This document shows positions 1 to 9,572 of a DNA stretch of 40,548 bases, one piece after another. Source of the stretch: Rhypophila decipiens (Eukaryota > Ascomycota > Sordariomycetes > Sordariales > Naviculisporaceae); contig MU858307.1 in assembly GCA_033297075.1 (NCBI GenBank), positions 1 through 40,548 on the forward strand, read 5' to 3'. The position numbers were made by a program, and so were the translations under genes. The notes under the pieces were generated by a model, which was given only the letters and a program-made list of their open reading frames with translations, was not told the DNA's origin and did not search any database. Numbering within the stretch: position 1 is the stretch's first letter; each line of letters opens with the position of its first letter.

Positions 1-142
1 TCTCGAAGTGACATATATTAGCGCTGCTGGAAGATGCTAGAATTCCCAAACTATCTATAAATTGACATGTCCTCCCAGACCCTTCTGGTGTCAAGATAGA
101 AAAAAGAAATAAAGAGGATGGATGGAAAGAGCTTAAAACGGA

Positions 143-3100
143 TTAGACATCGCATGAGAAGCCAACCGTAAAAACTCTCCCCGATGTACAACCAATAGAC
201 ACCGTCTGCCCTTGGACGGAAGAACAGATTGGGCGGTATTCAGGTGGCAACCATATTAAGTTCCGGCCGTTACAAATAATCCAGGCCTGGTCCCTCCCCA
301 AACTATACGTCTGCCTTCCTGGATCATCCAGCGAGAAGGCGACCGACTGAATCGAGGAGTGTTGGCCTTCGAGCGTCTCGAGGCATTGGCCGGAGGCGGG
401 ATCCCAGATCTTGATGGTCCGACCGTCCGAACCCGATGCCAGCCGCTGGCCATCTGGGGAGAAGGCAACTGACCGAACCCAGTGGCTATGCCCTTCAAGC
501 GTTTGCAGGCATTGGCCGGAGGCGGGATCCCAGATCTTGATGGTCTGATCGTCTGAACCCGATGCCAGCCGCTGGCTATCTGGGGAGAAGGCAACTGACC
601 AAACCGAGCCGCTATGCCCTTCAAGCGTTTGCAGGCATTGCCCGGAGGCGGGATCCCAGATCTTGATGGTCTCATCGTCTGAACCCGATGCCAGCCGCTG
701 GCCATCTGGGGAGAAGGCAACTGACCGAACCCAGCCGCTATGCCGTTCAAGCGTTTCGAGGCATTGCCCGGAGGCGGGATCCCAGATCTTGATGGTCCCA
801 TCGTCCGAACCCGATGCCAGCCGCTGGCCATCTGGGGAGAAGGCAACTGACTGAACCCAGTGGCTATGCCCTTCAAGCGTTTCGAGGCATTGCCCGGAGG
901 CGGGATCCCAGATCTTGATGGTCTGATCCTCTGAACCCGATGCCAGCCGCTGGCCATCTGGGGAGAAGGCAACTGACCGAACCGAGCCGCTATGCCCTTC
1001 AAGCGTTTGCAGGCATTGCCCGGAGGCGGGATCCCAGATCTTGATGGTCTCATCGTCTGAACCCGATGCCAGCCGCTGGCCATCTGGGGAGAAGGCAACT
1101 GACTGAACCCAGCCGCTATGCCCTTCAAGCGTTTGCAGGCATGCATTCCAGTCCCCCTCTACTGCTGGCTTCGTGCAGATCCAGCCAGGTTCTTCCGCCC
1201 TAAATTTCGCTTTTACTAGACTGGAAGCTGGTGCAAATACGAGGGCTGAAACGTACGCTTGGAGAGGGGCTTGCTTTACTACCCATCCATAAGTCAGAGT
1301 AAACCGGTATGCATCAAAAACAAGTTTTGTCAGCTGGCTGTTATCGGTGTGAGTCTATGTCTCCATTAGTCTTAGTCTTTAGCATTGGATGGTACAGACT
1401 TACTAATAGACCGTTCAACTGTGTTATAGCGATAACACCCTCCGGCATTGCTCGGAGTAAACTGAGAGCTTCGAGCCAGTAAAGATATTTTTTCTCGAGA
1501 AAGCTCTGGATCGTATCTAGTATGTTGCGTTGAAGCGTGTCCTTTTTGGAAATAGTGTCGCGGAGATGGGCAACCCAGAAAACACATGAGTACCGTACTG
1601 CGGCCAGGGGGTCTGGAGATGGCATCTGAATTTCGTTGATTGGGAATCCCGGCGCCTTTAAGCCATACATATCACGTCGCAATACGGCGGACATCGCAAT
1701 GAGCGACCTCGAGAAAATAATGTGGTTGACATCTTCCATCCCTAGAGGGAAGACCCACCCGAAAGCCTCTCGAGAAGCTTGATGCGCGGCGTTTCCCTGT
1801 AAAAAGTCTTTGGCTGATTGGTGGACGAAATATATAGTTTGCTCCCGAATAATTAAAAAGGAGCCGCAAAGCCCTATAAGCTCTTCTAGGTCTGAAACAT
1901 CGCCTCCCATTTCGACAAAAGTAGTCAACTCTGGAACGGTGATAGGTCGGCTAACAGTGGTGGTGACGGCGAGTATTTCCTTGCAGAGATTTGTATCCTC
2001 AGATTCATCAATCTGTTTCATCATTCGCGCATATAAGTCATCCAGCCCGGGCGGAAATGTACGCAACTTTGTCAAAGTGTGCCGCTTCCGAACCTTGGGG
2101 TCCGCAAGTGCTTGGCAGACCAAAGCTACCCAGAGAAATGTGCCGTTCGCATTCGAAGAAAGATATTCCCGAATGAAATTCTCCATGATGCTGTCGTACT
2201 GTTTCAGTCGTGACAGGCACAGGATCTTGTAGTGGATGAATGCTTCGACGGCGGCGGTAACGGATTCGGCGTTCAGCTCGAGGCTGAGTCTGGACTGTTG
2301 CGCAACAATCGCCAGCTGTTCCTCGATCTGCACCAAATTGCGACTAGATACGACCAACTTGACACGAGCAGATACAGACGATATCTGGACGATTAAGCTG
2401 AGAAGCTGCTGTTGTTGGTCTATCATACATTCGTCCAGAGCATCAATCACCAAGTAGGTGACCTTCAAGTTCGGATCTTCTAACATCTCGAGCAAAGTCT
2501 TCGACAGGACGATCCATGCCATTGCATCATCGGAGGGGTAAGTGTTCTCGGGCAGGTGTGAGAGGAGACGCGGTTGCCGTTGAACGAGTACGTAGATTAA
2601 CCCCCGTAGTACGGAGGTTGCATTATTGATGCGCGAGTCAGTGGCTTGACAGAAGAAGTACGCCAAATTACCACCGTTTACAGTAATAGGCCGCTCTAGC
2701 TCGTTGATGATGCCGCACAGTAACATGGTCTTGCCTTTGCCGGGGTCACCTTTGATCCAGAGTAGGCGGCTCTCCGACAGTTGGCGCCATCGCTTGAAGT
2801 CGGGGTTGTCGAAAACCCAGCGGTAAGCATCAGCTAGTAAGCCGCCTTTTGCTAGCTCGATACGCTCCTTCTCATGGCGCGGATCTCGCGGATCGGCAGA
2901 CCAGAGCTTTGCCAGGCAAAGGTAATCCTCGTGAATCTTGTCTCGCAGCCGCTTCAGCGCTTTTTGTCCCCCCTCGCCGTAGAGAACCGGTATGTGCACG
3001 TCGAATATTCCAAATAGCGAGTACGCCTTGTCCTCCTCATATTTGGTATTACGTTTCTCGATCCATCTCATCCGCTCAGCAACGCTAAAATCAGACAGCG

Positions 3101-3755
3101 GGTAACCCTGGAGGGCCCTGAGGGGAATCTCAGTTATCTTGTGGATTTCCTGTTCAAGACACTTCTTGTCTCCCAGACACAAGCCTTCTTTTGAGAAGAA
3201 TTCAACAGTCGTTGGGGCGATAAGCTCTTGGAGGGTCCATCCTCTGGTAAACCATCTACTCTGCCGAAAGGCCGGCTTCCAGCCTTTAGAGAACAATTGG
3301 ACAATTGTTGGGGCAGTGAATTCCTTGAAGGCCCATCTTTGGGTAACACATCCGCTTTGTCGAGCGACTAGATTCCCGTCACGGCTGTTGGTGATATCGT
3401 GCTGATGGGCTGAGACATCTGCTAGATAGACATAGCATTTGGCCGCGTTGCGATACCACTGAAACATGGAGTTGAGAGCGTGCTGAAGCTCGCCGGCGTC
3501 AGACTTGTCGATACAGCATGTGTCAACCCAGAAGTATCTCAGCCCATCACGCTCGGCTTGCTCTCCGCAAAACTGAATCTTAGCGTAGCCTGCTTTGTTC
3601 TTGGCCGTGCCGCCCGCCAGGTCCCTGAAGAGGACCTCCTCATCGCCCCATGTGTGTGAAAGTATCGCATAGGGTGGAATCTCGGGGGTTTCGTCGTTCG
3701 GGGGGTGCTTTGTCAGGCGGAACTCGCCGGTAGGGTCTCGCTTCAGGAGCCACAT
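143..3755 (-). CDS. HET-NACHT-WD40 (HNWD) NLR, heterokaryon-incompatibility type
   Basis: This is a cytoplasmic STAND/NLR protein of the family that includes Podospora HET-D/HET-E, which detect non-self and trigger cell death. I model two exons, 3755-1404 and 1333-143, joined across a 70-nt intron with donor GTAAGT, CTAA-type branch sites and acceptor CCAG, giving 1180 aa. Without splicing the first exon would stop at 1341. The HET domain starts near residue 29 (YAILSHTWG) and continues through WVDTCCID and RGWTLQELIAP. The NACHT Walker A is GDPGKGKT at residues 336-343 and Walker B is VIDALDE near 436-442. Exon 2 begins with the linker typical of HNWD proteins (QAPLQAYVSALVFAP, then DWNACLQTLEGH). 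It continues with six 42-residue WD repeats and a degenerate C-terminal blade ending GRVFTVGFSCDV. The start is the only Met directly before the HET domain. The ligand cannot be read from sequence. Confidence 0.9.
368..1123 (-). repeat. Six tandem 126-bp WD40 repeats of the HNWD gene
   Basis: There are exactly six 126-bp units, each encoding 42 residues of the form GHSxxVxSVAFSPDGQRLASGS then TIKIWDPASGQCL. The units are almost identical in DNA. Nearly all amino-acid differences fall at a few sites: SG/SH, W/S and Q/R/W in the first strand, the two or three residues after GS (DDE, EDQ, DDG, DDQ, DGR), and Q/E before TL. One unit has DS for DG. This pattern of homogenised repeats with a few hypervariable surface positions is known for HET-D/HET-E/HET-R repeats. 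A seventh, degenerate blade follows at 143-367. Confidence 0.93.
3183..3356 (-). repeat. Diverged internal duplication inside the HET domain
   Basis: Two segments of about 25 residues lie back to back. Residues 134-158 contain VTQRWAFKEFTAPTIVQLFS and residues 166-191 contain WFTRGWTLQELIAPTTVEFF. The second is the standard HET-domain motif. The first is a diverged copy of it. The underlying DNA is still recognisably repeated with a period of about 100 bp: GTTGGGGC and the block around GGTCCATC recur. Confidence 0.6.
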
Positions 3756-4547
3756 CGTGCAAGGTTATCAGAGTCCGCTCTCGGCCGGTATTTGCATCGG
3801 TGCTGGTGGCGGGTGCGCACGGAAGGCTTGAACGTCGTGGATCTGTAGGTTCAACGCGTTAGTGGTTAAAGTTTGGATAACAGTAGGAATAGGAAAGAGT
3901 TACTTATTATTGGTAGTCGCGGCGCGCAGTGTGCATCGCGGTGTTTTCAGTTGGCATATTGAACCTTGATGTGGTTGTGGCCGTCTTTTGGGCTTGATGC
4001 GTTTCGCGGCGGGAACCACGAACCCCGCATATCGGGCACTTTGGTGGCGTCGGCGTCTGGGGCTGACGCCAACTGCAAATCGAAGCATCATGATTGGTGT
4101 CACGATCGTACTATTACGGCTGTTACATACACTATACATACCAATCCTAGAGCGGATTCTTCCGTTCTAGAATCATGCCCTTTTGTGGGTTTGTGGCTCA
4201 GTGGTGTGGTATGTCACTGGCGTTACAATTGGTACGTGTCTTGCTAGTGCGTTGTGAAGCATCTTTCCTAAATTGAGTAACAATGCGGGAAATGCTTTGT
4301 GATATATGAAATGAGGAAATTGAGACGAGAAAGAGGTCAACTGAGTTTGGTGGAGAGGGATCACAGGTGCCTCCTGGAATTGGCATGTAAAGAAATCACG
4401 TAAGCGCTAGTACTTGAGTATTTGTTTGACCTCTTTTCAATTATTAATTCCCCGTTAGGTGTCCTGCCTTACAGTCTGGAATCTACTTAGGTGTCAGGTG
4501 GTAACATCTTGACTGCCATTTAATCACAATATATACTCAAACGCTAA
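3756..4547. other. Intergenic, HNWD promoter side and 3' flank of the DUF3435 gene
   Basis: I see no coding region I can support. The stretch holds the HNWD 5' flank (about 3756-3960) and then AT-rich sequence after the recombinase-like gene. Short open frames on both strands lack recognisable motifs. Confidence 0.5.
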
Positions 4548-6901
4548 TTATAACATATTTAAATTACTCAACTTAATTCTCCAGAAACATTTACAATGAG
4601 CCCTCTCCTTAAATATATCATAGAAATGCTCCTTTTCTAGATGACTCTGAAAACTCCCAACCCCAACATAAGTATTACCCCGAATTACTTCGCCCATTTT
4701 CATAGAATCAGCCTCTTGAATACAATTTGACTCTGGACAACATATTAAGCTGTCCTCGTCATATCTACGTAAATGCAGTTTCATATGGTTCCTCGCCTTA
4801 TAAACAGTACAGAATGTGGTGGAATCCCCATGCTCCCAATAGCAGAAGAAACATTGGTTTCGGGCACAGCGCTTTTGAACTTGAGGAACTGTCCTTGGTA
4901 ATCTTGGTCGCGGTGGCTCTCTCATCCGTCCCAGGCGAACGAGTGTATTGGCCGTACACAATCGGTGTTGCAGTTATCTCTTCGTCTAGGCTCTCAGTGT
5001 CTGCACAAATGAGTTACGCGAGCATTTTTCGCTCTTCGAGTCGATGGCTTGGCTGCTGACCCAAAGTATCGTTAAGAGCATCAAGGTAAGCACTGTGCTC
5101 ATTTCGGATCTACTGGTTGATCTCAATGGTGTTAATCTCCTCAAAAACCTTCTGCCTCATGTTTTTCTTCGCCACCTTACGAATCAACATGTTCATCGAA
5201 GTGACCTTTGCCGCAACGTTTGCATACATTCCGTAAAGTTCGGTTCCATCCTTCTTAGCCTGTCTCATATTCCCTGATTCGAGACAAACTTCTCTGTACA
5301 ACATGTCGCGTAGCTCTATAAGCTGCAAGATGCCGTAATTAGCTCTTGCTTGCTCTAATTCTTGTTGGCCCGCCTTAGTGGGCGCTCTAGGGTCGACGTA
5401 ACGGCTCATATGCGTCGCCGCACTTATCAGTGCTTTCTTAGACGGCCGTCCAATGAACGCGGCGACAGTATCGCATTGAACCTTTTGGTTGATATACGCT
5501 TGGTATATATCAGCATCCTTGTGGTTCATCACTTGTTGGAGCTGTCCCTGTGTTCCAATGGCTAGTAGAATGAGCAATAGTTCTTAGCGTGAACGGATAT
5601 GGGGATTCGAACCTTCCACGGCTTCTCCCGATCCATGCCGAATCATGTAACAAGTTAATATTTGCATGAAACCTGAGAGGATACCTAGCCGTTGCAAATA
5701 TCCTAGATAGGTGTGGTAGCGAATTGGCTGAGTTGGGGATGTTCCTACATTGCCGGAACTGCTCTCGGGTTGTCGGAAGGCTGGAATGTCTAGGACATCC
5801 TCCTTCCAATCAAACTCTAAGGAATGTCGAGGTGACGTAACCCTAATCTTGTAAATATCCTCGACTGACGATACCTCAGCCTTAAAGGCTTGATCAAGAA
5901 TCGCGAGCGCAACCATTAAGATAGTTGCGTCAAACATCAGATCACCGACTTCATATAGTATAAATGTCTTTCTATCCTGGTGTTAGATTGTTTCATGTTA
6001 ATAAACAGCCGGAAGAATAATAGACATACGGTATCGGCCTCTGATTCCAACCTTTCGTATATCTCAGAGTAATTTCCATGACGAGGAGGTCCTTTGGCGC
6101 CCCCGGATTCGGCAAAAAAAAGAGTTTAATATCTCGGTAAGAGACTGTTCGGAAGTCATCCTCCTCGGGGTTCCACTCAGCACTAAGATCAACTTCCTTA
6201 TTCTGGCCTATATAATGTGCTTCGATGCGTTCTTTGTTTATTGGAACATATGCGAGGACTCTTGGTCTGGTGGCAGTATAGCTTTGAATTTGGATCATAA
6301 GGCCGAGTTGGATTCTCTGATGCTCATCCGGAAACTTCGACCGATCGTGGACCCAGTGATGGTGAAGGATTACATAAATATCATCGACGTTCAGAACTAG
6401 CTTCTCATTTGTTGTTGTGTCAAGTGTGTACGAGATCGTGAGGTGGCCCATAATATACTAAAGCTGTGTTAGCGCCCTCTCGCAAGGGAGTTATTTCAAC
6501 TTACATCATGTATTTCAGACGCCGCCTCTCGATCAAAATCGCAATTCATAGATTTTCGATAAATCATGAAAAATACTCGTTTATATTCCAGCACAGTGCT
6601 CCTTTTCCTAATTTTGGGAAAAGTGTTAAGTCATGATGTCCTCCTTCTCTGCCTTCTTCAAATGTTCATGATCGGTAACACCTAGAAGATGACAAAAACT
6701 GCAGTTGGTAAGTAATCTGTCAAAATCCGAAGATTTAAAAGTAATATACCGTTTCCACCTATTAGTTACAACACTCATGTTCTCCTTGGTCTTTGGCGCA
6801 TGGTTTCTTTTCGGTGCTCCATCTTCGGCATGGCGCTGACGCTGCTTCTGGTAGTAATATGGTGACTGCTGAGCATGCTGCTTGGGCGGATGTATCGCCA
6901 T
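4548..6901 (-). pseudogene. DUF3435/FluG-type tyrosine recombinase, Starship captain-like, disrupted
   Basis: DUF3435 proteins are tyrosine recombinases, and Starship captains belong to this family. Exons on the minus strand: 6901-6750, 6698-6505, 6457-6030, 5971-5613 and 5561-5110, with introns of 51, 47, 58 and 51 nt. Splicing restores family motifs across every junction: NRWKR/FCHLLG, SEIHD/YIMGHLT, RPIP/KTFILYEV and GEAVE/AIGTQGQ. Putative catalytic segments are present: TATRPRVLAYV, LRYTKG, YMIRHGSGEAV and QVMNHKDADIYQAYI. Lesions: one extra base at about 6631 between EDIM and LNTFPKIRKRS, an in-frame TAG at 5112-5110, a TAA about 100 bp further on, then loss of frame. The C-terminal zinc-finger-like part (CFFC with paired His; CCPESNC followed by HLEKEH) persists at 4961-4548 in another frame. 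I call it a recently decayed copy, although sequencing errors could explain some breaks. Confidence 0.8.
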
Positions 6902-9231
6902 TGTTGAAGCGAAGAGTTCGAAAGTAAAACGCAAGTTGATTGAGGGTGCGTAAAAAAGGCGTATTTAATATAGTGGAATATTATCTTCTCGGACATCAAA
7001 GTCAGAATCATAATTCCATCGCCCGAATTGCCACCAACTATTACTAACTTAATATCTGGTGGTGGCTTGTATTGCCGCCTATTCAGTTAATTTTTATTTT
7101 CTGCGAGTGTTCGGTTGTAGGGCTCCGACTAAATTCGGTACGGGAGTGTACCTAGTGGGGACGGGTCTTGGCGGGAAATTTGACTCCAAAATCGGCGACA
7201 CAGGCTCCTAGATTTGGAGTCGCGACCTCCAGAAATGGAGGTGAATTTCCCAGAAACTCATACTTGAGATGTAATATGAGAAGCTAATTAACAAGCATGT
7301 CCAATAGCAACAAGTACCCCTTTCCAACGTCCTGAGGGGTGGTCGCGTAAGCAATATAATCATGTTGATCACAACTTGGTTAGTGCGTAGGCAGCTAGGA
7401 CTCTTGGAAGTATGGTGTCAGTGAATGGCCAGCTTATAATATATGTGGGATTTCGACCGCTGATTGGTCGGTTGGGTGGTTGTGGTCAAGGTCGTTTTGA
7501 TAACCCGTCTTGTTTTGTTAAAAGTTCTTTCGACAAGACAATCCTCAGCTGGTGTCCGACCAGGTGGCTGGCTGGTTCATCACAGGGAATGCTACGCAAG
7601 TGGCCAAATGCTGTAAGTCGCTGGCTGTTGTCTGTAAGACTGCCACTCATCTTTGGCCCGGTCATATCGTTACGTCCATGAGATAATAGGTATTGGGAAC
7701 ATGAAGGCCATGATACAATGAGATATGGTGAGCTACACTGGCCTGCGAGTTTCTTCCCAATGTAGTTCGGTGGACGTTTTCGCTCACTTGTATTTTGTTC
7801 GGCAACATCTGGTTATGATTGGTCAATCTTGGACCATGTGAGAAAGCCTTCTTCCTATTGCTACGCGGATATGAGCTGAGGCGCCCCAAGTTCGGGCACG
7901 GATCGACATGCTCAGGACCATCGTTTCGATATCGGAGGTTCATGGCAAGATACTAGGCTAGTTGACCATCACTCAAAACTGTGGTAATGAAACTGAAGTT
8001 CTCTGTTGGCCGAGCATGCAAGGGCGTGGACTAACATGGCCACTTGAATCTTGCCATCTTGGGATGTGAAATGTCCCCCCCAATATCGCATTAGTAATGC
8101 TATCAACCTTTTAGAGGGCGTCGCTTTACCGACAATGTAAGAGGGACCCGATTAGAGGCCCAGAATGGGAAATGCCGCTGCTATTAGCATGGGCTGTGGA
8201 AATTTGGAATTATGCTTAGTTCGTCTCGTGGCGCCTGCGAGGTTATTGTGCTTGCAGCTAACAGGCAAGCCACTGCGTTAATTCGGTGACGTTTATATCT
8301 ACCTTCTCGATATGGCTCAGTCAGCAAGACTTGAGATTCACGAGTTTGAGGTGTCCATAGCCACTTTAGGGTGGTCTTTAGCGTCTGAATTCATCGTCCT
8401 GCAGGCTGTGGCTTGCTTTCCATCACGACGCTAGCACCAATGTGCAGAGAATATATAGGGGCCGAATACCATAGGAAGAATGCCGACCCGAGGAATGCTC
8501 CCCAACGGTTCGGTGCTGGCGAGCTGCAAACCCCGCAACATGGCAGGATCACCATGTTTGGCCATCTTGAGAGGTGATATTGGAGTTCAAGAAAGATAAA
8601 AGATGAGAAAGGGTGAGCAAAGTATTTACCGTGCACCGTCGTACTGTGTAATCTGGGAGCCGCTTACAAACTTCAGTTCAGTGGGTTGCCGTCCTGTGTC
8701 GATGGTCGGTCCTTATGTAGGACTTATGAGATGAGAACCTCAATAACCACGTCAGTTCCCAGATACTACCACCACACTGGTATGCTGCTGATGTAAAGAC
8801 GTAGGGATCCTCAACCGAGTCATGCAAAGCGCGATGCTATTTCTTCTCCGTGTCAGAAGTAAATCCTGCTCTTTATTGCCCTCCCTCCTCTATCTCATTG
8901 ATCCCACCTGGACGGTTCCCTCGGAGCCGTAACCCAGCAATTATTAGTGTACATGTACAGTGATGATGTTCAGTGCATGGGGGATCACTGGAGATGAAGA
9001 TGCCCGTCCCACTGCACTTCCCGCCCCGGCGCCCCCAGTCTTTGGCAGAGCTGCATTTGGTAGGTTCCGTTACCGCCATTCTTGTTCTTTCGACCTTCCT
9101 AAATCGGTTAGGCCCGTGTATCTGCCGCCGTCCAAGTTTGCTATGACACACTACCCAGTACACTACCTACGGGAGGAGATGCTCCATATGTTTGGTCATT
9201 TCTTCATGTTTGTCGCTTGTGTCTTGTTTGA
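6902..9231. other. Gene-poor flank 5' of the DUF3435 gene
   Basis: I find no supportable gene. The part nearest the recombinase (6902-7260) contains short inverted repeats, listed separately. Past about 7300 the composition is more even and the open frames are short and without motifs. Confidence 0.5.
7173..7251. repeat. Nested inverted repeats upstream of the captain-like gene
   Basis: Three inverted pairs are packed into 79 bp: GGGAAATT at 7173-7180 with AATTTCCC at 7244-7251; GACTCCAAA at 7182-7190 with TTTGGAGTC at 7213-7221; and CCTCCA at 7226-7231 with TGGAGG at 7236-7241. They lie about 270 bp upstream of the start codon of the recombinase-like gene, where the 5' end of a Starship would be expected. 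Confidence 0.55.
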
Positions 9232-9233
9232 TA

Positions 9234-9570
9234 CAGTCTGACCTCCACATAACGATCAGAGACATAACGATAACCTCTATTTAACGATTGATATGCTAGA
9301 AACCATCGTTATTTGTATGTAAACGACCCCTGAATCTGGGTATTGAGATAATCGTTAGGAATCTACTGACTAATACGTATATATCGTTATAGGTTATAGG
9401 AGCTAATATGCGTATTTTGTTGTAAGACCTTGTATTTTAGTGGTAAAATACCCGTATGGCTGTAAACCTGGCCTAATATGGTCTGTGCACCCCCCTGACA
9501 TTGACGATAATCTGGGTATAACGATGGAAAACCCTGCCACCATGCCCATCGTTAGGTGGAGGTCAGACTG
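9234..9570. mobile_element. 337-bp MITE, Tc1/mariner (pogo/Fot1-like) type
   Basis: The element begins CAGTCTGACCTCCAC and ends GTGGAGGTCAGACTG. The terminal inverted repeats are about 23 bp with one mismatch and continue into ATAACGAT. It is flanked by TA on both sides (9232-9233 and 9571-9572), the target-site duplication of Tc1/mariner elements. There is no transposase frame, so it is non-autonomous. The motif AACGAT or its complement ATCGTT recurs about nine times inside, a pattern expected of subterminal transposase-binding sites. Confidence 0.88.
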
Positions 9571-9572
9571 TA

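Noticed and set aside
256..1146. A 296-residue minus-strand open frame with a repetitive PSPQMASGWHRV pattern
   Set aside because: It is the WD40 repeat DNA read in the wrong frame. The correct frame gives clean GHS...WD repeats and joins to the NACHT exon.
5600..5620. GGTTCGAATCC on the minus strand, like a tRNA T-loop
   Set aside because: It sits at an exon/intron boundary of the DUF3435 gene, with no acceptor or D-arm around it. The peptide GEAVE/AIGTQG explains the sequence.
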